Part shown: piece by piece, positions 32,714 through 43,050 of the stretch
Layout: each line of letters opens with the position of its first letter
Position numbering within the stretch: the first letter of the stretch is position 1
Source: Pseudobutyrivibrio xylanivorans
GTDB taxonomy: Bacteria; Bacillota; Clostridia; Lachnospirales; Lachnospiraceae
Direction: 5' to 3'
DNA: 64,000 nt
Assembly: GCF_008935055.1 (NCBI RefSeq)
Contig: NZ_CP043028.1
Span: forward strand, 3,192,501-3,256,500
Position numbers and translations under genes: made by a program
Notes under the pieces: generated by a model
Told to the model about the DNA's origin: nothing
Database searches by the model: none
The model's input: the letters and a program-made list of their open reading frames with translations, nothing else

Positions 32714-34378
32714 TTACTTAAGTGTAATATTTCCCTTTACTTCACCATAGTCTGAAGCCTTAACCCTGCCGCCAAGCTGAGTGTTAACGTAATCCATAAC
32801 AGCCTCATCCATTACAATACCTGTGTCAAACTGGTTTACTGCGCTACCAAATGCGTAGTATGTGTCACCACCTGCTGCAACGAAGTTGTTTGTAACAACT
32901 GCATATGTGTCATCAGCCTTGAATGGCTTTCCGTTGATGCTCTGGATTGTAACACGGTTAATTGAAGCTGGCTTATAGTATGTAGAATCTGGATAAGCCT
33001 CTCCCTGAGCAAATGGAACCTTTGTATCTACAGTAAACTTAATTCCAGAAACCTGTGGGAATCCACCAACAGCATCTGGTGTGCAATATGTACTTGCTTC
33101 AAGTGCCTCAAGGAGCACTGAACCCTTTACATAAATAACTGCAACTGTGTTTCCGAATGGAAGAACTGTATTAATGTCCTTCTTTGTAACTGAACCAGCG
33201 TTGATAGAAGCACGGATACCACCACCATTTGTGATAGCAACTACGTGATCCTCAGGAACAGTTAAAGCACCTTTTTCCTTAGTAACGCTCCACTTAAGAC
33301 CATCAGCAATTAAATCACCAAGGTTTGTCTCCTCTGTTCTAACACCAGGAGCCTTCTTACCATTGAGATCAATGTCAGACTTTGCAAGCTCAACACTGTA
33401 CTCAGCATCAACTAAATCTGTAATTGTCTTTGAAACTGCCTCAACACCTTCATCCTTAAGAACGCCATCATCAAGCTTTACAAGATACTTGCTCTCTACC
33501 TTCTTTGTAGCGTTGTCGATAACTACTACACCAGCGTACTCAAGCTTTGTACCTGTAGAAGTAACAGCCTCGCCATTCTCACCCTCTGTCATTACTGTAT
33601 GTGAGTGTCCATCGAGGAAAAGATCAATGCCTGTTGTGTTAGCAAGTAAATCTGTACTTCTGTGTCCATCAGCAGCAGACTCAGCATCAACACCAAGATG
33701 TCCTAAGCAAATAACCAAGTCAACGCCCTGAGCCTTGAGTGCATCAATCTGTGTCTGAGCTGAAGTATAAAGCTCTGACTTAGATGCAAACTTGATGCCC
33801 TTAATAAGAGCTGGGTTAACCTTTGTCTGTGTCTCAGGTGTCTCTAATCCGATGAAACCAATCTTAAGTCCTGATGCTGTTGTTGCAACATAAGTAGGAT
33901 CAAGAATTGGGTTACCCTTCTTGTCAAAAACATTTGCACAGATTACCTTGAAGTGAGCTCTTGCAAGATTTGTCTTGAGCTGCTCATAACCGTAATCAAA
34001 TTCATGATTTCCAAGTGTAGCAATGTCATAACCTGCTGCATTCATCATAGTTACAGCGTATAAGCCCTTTGTTGTGCTTACATAAGCTGTACCCTGGCTG
34101 AAATCACCGATGTCTGCAAGAATAACTTCTGCGCCTCTTGCTCTGATTTCATTTCTGAGAGCTGCTACCTGTGAGTACTTGTCAATCTGACCGTGAACAT
34201 CGTTTGTGTGAACGATTACAGTCTTTCCTTCAAAGCTCTTTGGAAGCTCTGCAACCGACTTAACATCTGCCTTTGTCTCAGCAGCGTAAGCCTTCACTGG
34301 CATGAATCCCATAGTAACAACCATGGCAAGTGCCAGCACGAGAGTGATTACTCTCTTGAATCCTTGTAACTTTTTCAT
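32714..34378 (-). CDS. secreted 5'-nucleotidase/2',3'-cyclic phosphodiesterase family
   Basis: 554 aa, UshA-like. A signal peptide (~1-32, ending VKAYAAET) precedes a calcineurin-type metallophosphatase domain with HTNDVHGQ, ADIGDFSQG, TLGNHEFDYG and DGHSHT. The C-terminal 5'-nucleotidase domain carries NGGGIRASI and the substrate-stacking region YAVVTNNFVAAGGD. It would release nucleosides and phosphate from extracellular nucleotides for uptake. No cell-wall anchor is seen. It has its own terminators on both sides and appears monocistronic. Confidence 0.9.
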   Translation of the reverse strand: MKKLQGFKRVITLVLALAMVVTMGFMPVKAYAAETKADVKSVAELPKSFEGKTVIVHTNDVHGQIDKYSQVAALRNEIRARGAEVILADIGDFSQGTAYVSTTKGLYAVTMMNAAGYDIATLGNHEFDYGYEQLKTNLARAHFKVICANVFDKKGNPILDPTYVATTASGLKIGFIGLETPETQTKVNPALIKGIKFASKSELYTSAQTQIDALKAQGVDLVICLGHLGVDAESAADGHRSTDLLANTTGIDLFLDGHSHTVMTEGENGEAVTSTGTKLEYAGVVVIDNATKKVESKYLVKLDDGVLKDEGVEAVSKTITDLVDAEYSVELAKSDIDLNGKKAPGVRTEETNLGDLIADGLKWSVTKEKGALTVPEDHVVAITNGGGIRASINAGSVTKKDINTVLPFGNTVAVIYVKGSVLLEALEASTYCTPDAVGGFPQVSGIKFTVDTKVPFAQGEAYPDSTYYKPASINRVTIQSINGKPFKADDTYAVVTNNFVAAGGDTYYAFGSAVNQFDTGIVMDEAVMDYVNTQLGGRVKASDYGEVKGNITLK

Positions 34379-34444
34379 AAATTACCTCCTTTGGTTTTTG
34401 GGTCAATATACCCCATCCATCTCATATTATATCTAAATTTATAT

Positions 34445-34485
34445 AAAAAAAACAGGTCCCACGGGTGAATGGGACCTGAAAAAAC
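34445..34485 (-). terminator. terminator of the xylanase gene
   Basis: CAGGTCCC pairs with GGGACCTG on the minus strand around CATTCACCCGT-type loop bases, followed by TTTTTTTTATAT. It lies ~20 nt beyond the xylanase stop codon. Confidence 0.78.
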
Positions 34486-34506
34486 TGATTATTTTTTATA
34501 AAATTT

Positions 34507-37500
34507 TTATCTAACAGAAACTACTACAACTCTGTGTCCGAAGAATGGATCTGTTCCTTCAACAGTTGCAAGACCAACGCCAAGCCACTTGCTGTAAGTT
34601 ACCATCCAAGCATTGTAGTCCTTGCCTACCTGAAGCTTAACTACTGTGCCCTTCTTTACGCCGAAGTAAGAAGCCTCGTCGTTCTTGTTAACCTTGTACT
34701 CAAGATTCAAAGTGACGACATTTCTCTTCTCATCCCACTTAACGTATCTAGACTTAAGATTTGCTGAAAGGATGTGTACCTGTGCATCAGCGATAACATC
34801 AAGTGCAACCTCCTTCTCGCCTGTGAAGTTTGTGCTGTTAGCTCTAACTACTGCATAGTACTGGCCATCGCCGTTTGAAGCGTATGCTGGAAGCTGCTTC
34901 ATCTCCTTGCCGTCCTTGCCAAGCTTGTAAGTGATTACATAATCATTCTTAGAAACCTTCTTACCATTGAACTTAACAGTAACGTTTGGAGTTGTAGCCT
35001 TTGACTTCTCCTTAAGGTTCTTTGGAGCTGTGAACTCAAAGCCTTCTCCTGCGAAATCAGCTGCTGCAATTGTAAAGTTAGCCTTAAGCTCGCCTTCATA
35101 CTCGCCCTTAAGCTTAACGATTACAGTTGGAAGATTCTCATCAAAGTCATCTCCCATACCTGTGCTAACCTTTGTAGCTGCGTTCTTGTTGTTTTTGTAA
35201 GATACCTTGTAATCAATTCCCTTAACAAGTGTCTTGTCGCCAACAACTACAACTACCTCTGGCTTAAGTGCCTTTCCTGTATAAACAACATCCTCAATAA
35301 CTGAGATTGTTGGTACTTCCTCAACTGGCTCCTCTGGCTCAACCTCAGCATCAACAAGTGTAACCTCGCCGAATACTCTTGGTGCACTCCAGCCGTTGCC
35401 TGTCTCATCGTACCATGTTCTTGTACCAATACGTCCGCCATCAGCACCATCATTAATCTGAAGATCAAGACCGATTGCCTGACCAACCTCTGGTGTGATA
35501 TCTGTCCATGCAAATGATGCCTCAACCATGTAGCCATCATCTGTTAATGTAACAGCGTGCTCGCAATTCTCCTCAAGGCACTTTGTACCATTGAAGCTTG
35601 TCTCATTTAAGTAGTTAATTCTGTACTGCTTGTCGTCATCCTCAAAAGCGTCTGACTTATTATTGTTCTCATCGATGAATACCTCAACAGAATCCTTCTC
35701 GTGAACAGCGCTAGCTGATGCATCAAGAACAGAATCCTTTACGTTCATAAGAACATAGAGCTTGCTCTCATCCCAAAGAACCTTAGCTGAAGCTGTAGCA
35801 TTTGGATGTGAGCCACCTGTGATTGTGAGCTCAACATCCTTTGCATTTGCCCAAACATCATCAACCTCACCATCAACAACTGGTGTACCCTTTACAACTG
35901 ACATGTAAGGCTTGCAAAGTGCCTTGGCGAAGTACTTGCTTCCCTCATCCTGTGTAAGTCGAAGGTTGTTGAATGCATGCTGGCCATCCTCATCTGTAAC
36001 AACAACATCAAGTGCAAACTTAGAAGAGGTAACGAACTCCTCTGCGCCCTCAAGCTCAAGTACGCACTCTCCATTTTCATCAACAGCTGCCTCAGTTGTC
36101 TTAACCTCAGCACCGTCTTCCATTGCCTGAGCAAAATCTACATAAAGCTTAACACTCTGAGCACCTGGTGCCTTAACCTTAACAGCAACCTTGTTCTTGT
36201 CCCAAACAGGGACGAAGCTGTAATCTGTGCCTTCAATCTTTGCCTGCTTGCCGTGAGCGAAGATATCGCTGCCTGAAGCCTGAACTACTGTGATAGACTT
36301 GATTGCAGGCTCAAGCTTGCTTGGATCAACAAATGCCCAGTAAGCTGGCTTAGCCTTGTAATCGCCGTCGAAAAGAAGTGGAACCTGCTTCTGTCTGCCG
36401 TTTGCTCCGCCACCAACACTGCTGCTTGTCTGAAGCCATGAGTTAGGATCGATAACGCCCCAAACTGTGATGTTGTTTACATCGATACCTGGCTCAGCGT
36501 CGATTTCCTTATAAGCATCAAATACATCCTTATATCTGTAAGCTTCCTTTGTGTACTCAGCTGAAAGCTCAGCATCTGTGCCACCGAAGTCTGAGCTGCA
36601 CTTGAAGTCAAGCTCTGTAACCTGGATTGTACCAACAATCTTACCGTATCTAATACCACAGTTGATAATCTGCTGCTTAGATGGTGATTGCATATTGTGG
36701 TGTCCCTGCATACCGAAGCCTGTGATTCTTGTAGGAAGAACTGAATCCTTCTCATGCTTCTTTACGCTTTCAAGTAACTGCGCGATTGCATCTGGCTTGT
36801 TGCCTGAGCACTCGTTATAGTCATTGTAGTATAACTCAAGGTTATCCTGGCCCATCTCATGCGCATAGTAGTTTGCAAATCTAAATGCATTAAGAATGTA
36901 CTCAGGTGCATCCTCTGAGCTTCCAATACCATAAATTCTAGCCCAGTTTGATCTTTCACTAGGATCTGCACTTCTGTATGTGCCAGAGCCATCAGAGCAT
37001 GCCTCATTTACAACATCCCATCCATAGAACATATCCTTGTACTCTGATGAGAATACATGCTCAAATACACTCTTAATGAACCACTCGTGACGAAGAGTCA
37101 TCTCCTCTGGAGATACCCAATCACCATTTGGATCATAGTTCTCCTTGAAGAACCATTCTGGTGTCTGTGAGTGCCATGTAAGAACGTGACCTCTTACCTT
37201 TATCTGGTCATCTGGATTTTCATCGTTCCAATCCTTAATTGCATCAAGCATCTTCTCAGCACGTGAGAAATTAAGAGTAGGAACCTTCATGTTCTCGTGA
37301 GTAACACCCTTTGAATCTGTCCATGTCTCCTCAACAATCATGCCCTCTGAAGGCTTGTCATTCTGATAGTTGAAAAGAGCATCTGGCTTAAACTCGTTTC
37401 CAAATGTAACGGCATTGAAGTGCTTCTCAACAAGGTCCATAAGTGTCTTGTCAGAAATCTCTGAAAGCATGATAGCTGCACCTGTGTAAGAATTCTTTCC

Positions 37501-38394
37501 AATACCCTTTGTAGATGAAACATAGTCCTTTAAATCAGGAATGTCTCTCTCGATTGACTTCTCTTCAACCTCTTCCTCAACCTCAGATGGCTTTGGGAAA
37601 TCAGCTTCCTCTCCAACGAGAGTTAAAGTAATGCTACTGATTGTATAAGATGTTGAACCGTCAGCTGTTGTCATTAAGCCGATTCCGTCGAAATCAGCCT
37701 TATCTGTATTTTCAATAACATTTGTTCCGTAAGCTGGCTTAACTTCTTCGCCTTCATTACGAAGCTTTACAGTAAACCTCTGAACATCACCCTTCTTGAT
37801 GTTTACCTTAACAGCCTTAACCTGCTTACCTTTAATCCCCTCTGGTAAACCTAAAACCTTTTCAGCATACTGTCCGCTGTAAGAAATCTTAAAAGCGCCG
37901 CCCTTGACAGTTACTTCTGTACCCCATGAGCCGCCTTTGCTGTAATCCTTGTCGAAATCAATCATTGGATATGTGATTTCACACTCCTGATCTTCTTCCT
38001 CTTCAGATTCCTCTTTATCTTTGTCAGATTCATCTTCCTTGTCAGCATCGTCCTTTGATTCCTCATCCTCAGACTCATCCCTCTTTGAATCCTTCTTTTC
38101 AGAGTCCTCGTCCTTAGAATCCTTTGAGTCTTTTGAATCCTCTGATTTTTCTTCTGACTTAGAATTTTCCTCTGTCTTCTCTTCCTTGTCCTCCTTGCTG
38201 TCCTTTGAAGATTCCTTAGACTCCTCGCTGGTTTCAGCATCTTCAGACTCAGAAGCTTCTTCCACTGTCTCCTCAGTAGCTACATCAGTAGCCTCAGTTG
38301 CGTTGACTGTAGGAGGCACAACAGTGGTTGCCATCATTGCAGAAATAGCAACAACGGAAAGACACTTGTAAAGCCTTCTTTTTACCATACCCAT
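34507..38394 (-). CDS. multidomain secreted GH10 endo-xylanase
   Basis: 1295 aa endo-1,4-beta-xylanase. Signal peptide ~1-32, then ~105 residues almost entirely Ser, Glu, Asp and Lys. A CBM22-like beta-sandwich (~140-262) precedes a GH10 barrel (~285-695) with acid/base Glu464 (WDVVNEA) and nucleophile Glu594 (VTELDFK). An Ig-like linker follows, then a CBM9-like domain (~840-1030: PVVDGEVDDVWANA, VLWDESKLYVLM) and C-terminal beta-rich modules. No LPXTG or SLH motif is seen, so how it is held to the cell is unclear; the acidic stretch may be a spacer. AGGAG lies 5 nt upstream of the start. It adjoins the GH115 glucuronidase gene and surely works with it on glucuronoxylan. Confidence 0.92.
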   Translation of the reverse strand: MGMVKRRLYKCLSVVAISAMMATTVVPPTVNATEATDVATEETVEEASESEDAETSEESKESSKDSKEDKEEKTEENSKSEEKSEDSKDSKDSKDEDSEKKDSKRDESEDEESKDDADKEDESDKDKEESEEEEDQECEITYPMIDFDKDYSKGGSWGTEVTVKGGAFKISYSGQYAEKVLGLPEGIKGKQVKAVKVNIKKGDVQRFTVKLRNEGEEVKPAYGTNVIENTDKADFDGIGLMTTADGSTSYTISSITLTLVGEEADFPKPSEVEEEVEEKSIERDIPDLKDYVSSTKGIGKNSYTGAAIMLSEISDKTLMDLVEKHFNAVTFGNEFKPDALFNYQNDKPSEGMIVEETWTDSKGVTHENMKVPTLNFSRAEKMLDAIKDWNDENPDDQIKVRGHVLTWHSQTPEWFFKENYDPNGDWVSPEEMTLRHEWFIKSVFEHVFSSEYKDMFYGWDVVNEACSDGSGTYRSADPSERSNWARIYGIGSSEDAPEYILNAFRFANYYAHEMGQDNLELYYNDYNECSGNKPDAIAQLLESVKKHEKDSVLPTRITGFGMQGHHNMQSPSKQQIINCGIRYGKIVGTIQVTELDFKCSSDFGGTDAELSAEYTKEAYRYKDVFDAYKEIDAEPGIDVNNITVWGVIDPNSWLQTSSSVGGGANGRQKQVPLLFDGDYKAKPAYWAFVDPSKLEPAIKSITVVQASGSDIFAHGKQAKIEGTDYSFVPVWDKNKVAVKVKAPGAQSVKLYVDFAQAMEDGAEVKTTEAAVDENGECVLELEGAEEFVTSSKFALDVVVTDEDGQHAFNNLRLTQDEGSKYFAKALCKPYMSVVKGTPVVDGEVDDVWANAKDVELTITGGSHPNATASAKVLWDESKLYVLMNVKDSVLDASASAVHEKDSVEVFIDENNNKSDAFEDDDKQYRINYLNETSFNGTKCLEENCEHAVTLTDDGYMVEASFAWTDITPEVGQAIGLDLQINDGADGGRIGTRTWYDETGNGWSAPRVFGEVTLVDAEVEPEEPVEEVPTISVIEDVVYTGKALKPEVVVVVGDKTLVKGIDYKVSYKNNKNAATKVSTGMGDDFDENLPTVIVKLKGEYEGELKANFTIAAADFAGEGFEFTAPKNLKEKSKATTPNVTVKFNGKKVSKNDYVITYKLGKDGKEMKQLPAYASNGDGQYYAVVRANSTNFTGEKEVALDVIADAQVHILSANLKSRYVKWDEKRNVVTLNLEYKVNKNDEASYFGVKKGTVVKLQVGKDYNAWMVTYSKWLGVGLATVEGTDPFFGHRVVVVSVR

Positions 38395-38464
38395 ATATTC
38401 TCCTTCTTTTTAATGTAAAGACACCGCGGTAAGGCTATTTTAACATTCAAAGGAGACGTAAAAA

Positions 38465-38490
38465 GGGGGATAAACTATATGTTTATCCCC
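38465..38490 (-). terminator. terminator of the GH115 gene
   Basis: GGGGATAAAC pairs with GTTTATCCCC on the minus strand with a short AT loop, followed by CCTTTTTACG. It separates GH115 from the xylanase gene, so the two are independently transcribed. Confidence 0.75.
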
Positions 38491-38548
38491 TACAAAGTTT
38501 CAACCGATGCATATTCGACAATTATTGATAATTTATGGCTTTTCTTGC

Positions 38549-41461
38549 CTAATTCTTGCCCTTGTATAATACACTTTCCTTTGGTCCAAGATAAGATTTT
38601 CTTATCTCAGTTCCATCCTTCCAAAGTACAAGCTTTTCAATAACCACAGCTGGGTCAATGGCTGTCAGCTTAATTTCGTTAAGTCCCTTCTTCAGCCTAA
38701 GCTTGCAGCTTCCAATGTGAATCTGATCAAGCACACCCTTTCTCCAGCTTTCAGACTTCCATGGGTCAAAGCCTTTTTCTGGTATCGTATTTACGATATT
38801 TCTAGGATTATTATTTACTGCAACACCAAGTTCAAGCTTTCCTCTATAAACAACTGGATTAGAAGCTGCTGCATAAATATGACAGGTAAACTCTGCATCC
38901 TCTTCTGAGAATACATTATAGATAAGCGCTGGCGCATCTTCCTCTTTATCAAATCTGATATTCTGAGGATATGCCTTCATTCCGCTTTCTGTCTTGCCGT
39001 AGTCCTTAATCTCCTTATACTCAGCAACAGCTGAAGGAATTGCTTTGCTGAAGTGACCTGCCTCAATTGAAATACATCCATCAGCCTCAAGGAAGCATTG
39101 CTCATTTGTCTCAGATAAATCCAAATCTGTTACGTTTACCTGAATCTCTACCATGGTAATGCTGCCACCGTTTTCTGACTCATCAGCAACAACCTCGCAG
39201 TCATCTCCGTATATACGAATCATGGTTGAAGAACTGTTATCCCACTTATCTCTGAGAACCTTCACATAATATACGATAGAATTATCAATCACTGCTGCTT
39301 CATTCTTCTTGATAGGATTATCATCGTACTCGCTCTTTATCTCAAGCCAATCGCCATCCCAGTCAATGTGGTAATGAAGCTCCTTCTCGCCACCATTTCC
39401 AATTTCAATGCCAGCCTCTGGTCTTGACTGGAAGCAAAGTGGCAACTGAAGAACATGTCTTGTCCATCTGTGTGCCCCAGTGAAATCCTCTCTGTCAGCG
39501 ATGCTTACCATAAGTCTACTGTCTCTCACTGGATTGTAATACTGGCATACTGGATACTGACACTGCTCATCATTCCAATTCGTAAATCCGATATGGTAAA
39601 CAGACTGCATGTGATTCCACTTACCATTGTTTCTTGTATGATACTCATCCACCAGCTTGCGCTCATAGTTAATATTGCTTCTAATCACATCAGCATATTC
39701 ATTGGCTATCTTCTTGCCCTGTCTGATGTAATTTGCATTGATGCTGGCAGAAATCTGCATGTTGTTGATTGCTCCTACTGACTTAACTGGGTAATAAATC
39801 AGCTGATAGAAGCACTCCTCAAGCTCTGTTGCCTTCACCTTATCAAACAGTGTGTCCGCATCAAAATTCATATCGCATATACGATCTAACATTTCAAAGG
39901 CTTCATTCTCGTGAACAGCATGATAAGTATCTGGACGAAGGGCCTCAGGTCTACGCTTTGCATTCAAGCCAACATACTGATTAATGAGCTTCGCTCCCTG
40001 AACTGCAACCTCCTTATCAAATCCAAGATTCTTAAGCCAGTTCTCCGTATATACAGTTGTCTGGTTGATTGCTGATGTGCCCCACTTATCAAAGTCATAA
40101 GCCAAATCAAGGAAATAGCTAAGTGGTAACTCCTGATTCTTAATATCACCTACGTTCACAATCCATGCGGAACGTACACCGTAATCATAGGCCATTGTCA
40201 TCTGCTCCCACACCTTTGAAAGAGGTGATGAGTTGATCCAAAGATATGACACTGGCTCACCGAAATAATCAAAGTGATAATACATTCCAAAGCCACCTGA
40301 CTTTTTGCGCAGGTCATCATCTGGAAGTGTTCTGACGTTTGCAAAATTATCATCACAAAGCATCATAATATCATTATCAAGGGCATCCCAATCCTTCAGA
40401 CCCTTTGTGGTCTCGTCACCGTAATAGTAATCCTCCACCTCTTTATAAAGAGCAAGAAGTTGTGGATGCTCAGAAGGTGCATACTTTGCGATTAACTCCT
40501 TCTGCTTAGTGATGGCTGACTTTAAAACATTTATATTATCTTCAAGAGTAGCATCTGCTGGCATAAGATAAGAATCGTTCTCGCCACGCATACCAATTGT
40601 AATCAGATTCTCAAAATCCTTGTTACGAATCAGGCCATCCTTCCAAAATTCTGTAATGCCTTCTGCATTTGAAAGGAAGCTCCAATCCTCGCCATACTGA
40701 GGATTGTCATGACGAAGTCGCTGGAATTCCTGCCCAGAACGGCAGCAAGGCTCATGATGAGACGCTCCAACAATAACGCCCATCTCATTTGCCAGTTCCG
40801 CATTTGCGAAGTAATCCAATGTAAAATCTGAACGCCACATAGCAGGCCAGATATAGTTTCCTTTTAATCTAAGAAGTAGCTCAAAAATCTTCTCATAAAG
40901 AATTGGACAAGGACTTATGCTGCCATAATTTTCCTTAGCCCACTCTCCAAGGCAAGGCTGTTCATCATTTATAAAGAAACCTCTGTATCGCACTGATGGT
41001 TCCTTTGATACCACACAGATATCTTTATCGAAAACAACTTCGGAACGTCTCTTCACAGTTGCATCTGCCCAATAATACCAAGGTGAAACCCCCATCTTCT
41101 CTGAAAGATTAAACATTCCATAGGTAGCACCGCGCTTATCGCTTCCGATTATGGCAAGAATCTTCTGAGTGGCATCTGCAGGATTTCTGAACATGAAAAT
41201 GCCATATACCTCACGCTTTCCCTTTATCTCTGAAACGTCTATCGCATTTACGAATTGGTTATTTACAGCCTCGCTCTCAGCTAGGCCAACATAAATAACA
41301 TACTTGCTATCACCTGGAAGCTCCTCCACTATCTCTGGCTTTCTTCCAGTAACACGCTTTATATCCTCTGCGAATATCTCAGTCATTTTCTTCATTCCAT
41401 GAACGCCATTATCATCAAGCACTATCGTAGCCAGGCTTCCATCTTTAAATAATTCAAACAT
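38549..41461 (-). CDS. GH115 xylan alpha-1,2-glucuronidase
   Basis: 970 aa with no signal peptide. Family-typical segments include KYVIYVGLAES, RYRGFFINDEQPCLGEW, YIWPAMWRSDF and VGASHHEPCCR, followed by the central helical domain and a beta-sandwich C-terminal region. GH115 enzymes remove (4-O-methyl-)glucuronic acid from both internal and terminal xylose residues. A cytoplasmic location suggests action on imported aldouronic oligosaccharides released by the neighbouring GH10 xylanase. The start has AAGGAGAAGAGAAA upstream, and a promoter is visible at 41537-41564. Confidence 0.9.
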   Translation of the reverse strand: MFELFKDGSLATIVLDDNGVHGMKKMTEIFAEDIKRVTGRKPEIVEELPGDSKYVIYVGLAESEAVNNQFVNAIDVSEIKGKREVYGIFMFRNPADATQKILAIIGSDKRGATYGMFNLSEKMGVSPWYYWADATVKRRSEVVFDKDICVVSKEPSVRYRGFFINDEQPCLGEWAKENYGSISPCPILYEKIFELLLRLKGNYIWPAMWRSDFTLDYFANAELANEMGVIVGASHHEPCCRSGQEFQRLRHDNPQYGEDWSFLSNAEGITEFWKDGLIRNKDFENLITIGMRGENDSYLMPADATLEDNINVLKSAITKQKELIAKYAPSEHPQLLALYKEVEDYYYGDETTKGLKDWDALDNDIMMLCDDNFANVRTLPDDDLRKKSGGFGMYYHFDYFGEPVSYLWINSSPLSKVWEQMTMAYDYGVRSAWIVNVGDIKNQELPLSYFLDLAYDFDKWGTSAINQTTVYTENWLKNLGFDKEVAVQGAKLINQYVGLNAKRRPEALRPDTYHAVHENEAFEMLDRICDMNFDADTLFDKVKATELEECFYQLIYYPVKSVGAINNMQISASINANYIRQGKKIANEYADVIRSNINYERKLVDEYHTRNNGKWNHMQSVYHIGFTNWNDEQCQYPVCQYYNPVRDSRLMVSIADREDFTGAHRWTRHVLQLPLCFQSRPEAGIEIGNGGEKELHYHIDWDGDWLEIKSEYDDNPIKKNEAAVIDNSIVYYVKVLRDKWDNSSSTMIRIYGDDCEVVADESENGGSITMVEIQVNVTDLDLSETNEQCFLEADGCISIEAGHFSKAIPSAVAEYKEIKDYGKTESGMKAYPQNIRFDKEEDAPALIYNVFSEEDAEFTCHIYAAASNPVVYRGKLELGVAVNNNPRNIVNTIPEKGFDPWKSESWRKGVLDQIHIGSCKLRLKKGLNEIKLTAIDPAVVIEKLVLWKDGTEIRKSYLGPKESVLYKGKN

Positions 41462-41536
41462 TTTCTCTTCTCCTTATACAAGGCTTCCCCATAATTTCAA
41501 CTATCCTAGATTTTATCAATTCCTTGCTTTCCACAC

Positions 41537-41564
41537 AGTATAATTCTTTACCTATTAAGCGCAA
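41537..41564 (-). promoter_or_regulatory. GH115 promoter
   Basis: On the minus strand TTGCGC (41564-41559) and TATACT (41542-41537) are 16 bp apart, ~75 bp before the GH115 start. The -35 is only a partial match. Confidence 0.5.
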
Positions 41565-41700
41565 AAACTTGTATACTACTATTCCTCATATCTAATAATC
41601 TGTTTCTAAATATGATAATATGAAAATAAATTATTTCACCTGCAACATTTTCCAGTCCTAAGTTGTATCCATATTAGAGCGAACAAAAGAAAGGAACATC

Positions 41701-42285
41701 ATGGATTACAGTATTAAACTTGAAGACAGCTTCAGCATCAAAGACTTCTTTCTAAAACTCTATTATGCTGTCATCAATAATATAAAAAGTGACTCCATAG
41801 ATAGGGCTGAACTGAACTCTATTGCTGAGCAAATTTTGAAGGACTATGGCAATGACATTCTTCGTTTTGCCTACTCCTACCTTCACAATATGGAAGATAG
41901 CGAGGAAATTGTGCAGGAAACTCTGATTCAATATCTGAAAACAGCACCTTCCTTCGAAAATGAGGCCCACAAAAAAAGCTGGTGCATGACGGTTGCTGCA
42001 AATCTTGCAAAAAACAAAATCAAATACAACCGCATTCGCCAGACTGATGAGCTAATGGAAGAATTAGTTGCCGAGGAACGTGAAGATTTATCCTTCCTGT
42101 GGCAGGCAGTAAAAGAGCTTCCTGAAAACTATAGCGAGGTAATTCACCTCTACTACTATGAGGGCTATTCCACCGCTGACGTTGCAAAGCTCTTAGAAAT
42201 GAAGGAATCTACAGTCCGTTCAAACTTAAAACGTGGTCGTGAGAAGCTCAAAGAAATTCTAAAGGAGGCGTATGATTTTGAGTAA
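41701..42285 (+). CDS. ECF-type RNA polymerase sigma factor
   Basis: 194 aa. It has a ~45-residue N-terminal extension, then sigma-70 region 2 (LRFAYSYLHNMEDSEEIVQETLIQYL) and region 4 (LPENYSEVIHLYYYEGYSTADVAKLL with STVRSNLKRGREKL). AAGGAACATC precedes the start. It overlaps the next gene by 14 nt; that gene has the features of a membrane anti-sigma factor, so the pair forms a cell-surface signalling switch. It may autoregulate its own promoter, which lies in the 240-bp divergent region shared with GH115. Confidence 0.9.
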   Translation: MDYSIKLEDSFSIKDFFLKLYYAVINNIKSDSIDRAELNSIAEQILKDYGNDILRFAYSYLHNMEDSEEIVQETLIQYLKTAPSFENEAHKKSWCMTVAANLAKNKIKYNRIRQTDELMEELVAEEREDLSFLWQAVKELPENYSEVIHLYYYEGYSTADVAKLLEMKESTVRSNLKRGREKLKEILKEAYDFE

Positions 42286-43045
42286 GAAATATGATGAAGT
42301 TATGGATAGAATTTCACTTTCAGATGAATCGAGGGAAAGAATAATGAATAACATAAAGAAATTCGGTGATGATTCTAATATCATCCGATTTACCAATTGG
42401 AAGAAATACACTGCAATTGCCGCAGCGCTGGCAGTTGTGGTAGTAGGAGGAAGTGTAATTTACATGCAAAGTAATGTTTCAAAGCAAATGGATGGTTCAA
42501 CATATCTTTTAGACTCCGCGTACGAATCTGCGACAGAGGAAGCTGCTGAACCAGATGTAGCTGGTGGAACAAAAGGAGCTCCAAGTAATGATGGAGCCTT
42601 CAAAACTGAAGAAGCCACAGAAGGAGAATATGATATCTCTACTACAATTGCAAATCCAATCGTTGAATATAATTCATTGAAAGAACTGTGCGATGCTGCC
42701 GGCTTTGAAATCAAAGAGCTTGATAATCTTCCATTTAAGATTACCTCAACCAGCTACACTCTCATTGCAGGCGAGACTGCACAAATCATCTACTATGGTG
42801 AAGGCGACAATGAAATCTGCTACCGCAAAGCCCTTGGCTCTGAAGACATCAGCGGTGACTATAACACCTACAATTATCAGGACACCCTCGAAGTAAACGG
42901 CAACACCATCACCCTCAAAGGCACCGAAGCCAACCTCTTCAACCTCGCCCTGTGGCAAGATAGCACCTACACATATTCCCTTTACGTCACACCAAACTGC
43001 TCCCGCGACGTATACGAAAATATGATTTCGTCAATAGTTGAATAA
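42272..43045 (+). CDS. membrane-anchored anti-sigma factor
   Basis: 257 aa. The N-terminal ~45 residues are cytoplasmic and would bind the sigma factor. A single membrane helix follows (~50-68: AIAAALAVVVVGGSVIYM). After an acidic linker, the extracellular C-terminal ~120 residues resemble a DUF4367-type sensor domain (ITSTSYTLIAGETAQIIYYGEG). The first ATG is only 3 nt after GGAGG; a TTG at 42278 is better spaced, so the true start may be two codons later. Its downstream terminator holds a large folded element. Confidence 0.8.
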   Translation: MILSKKYDEVMDRISLSDESRERIMNNIKKFGDDSNIIRFTNWKKYTAIAAALAVVVVGGSVIYMQSNVSKQMDGSTYLLDSAYESATEEAAEPDVAGGTKGAPSNDGAFKTEEATEGEYDISTTIANPIVEYNSLKELCDAAGFEIKELDNLPFKITSTSYTLIAGETAQIIYYGEGDNEICYRKALGSEDISGDYNTYNYQDTLEVNGNTITLKGTEANLFNLALWQDSTYTYSLYVTPNCSRDVYENMISSIVE

Positions 43046-43050
43046 ACAAA

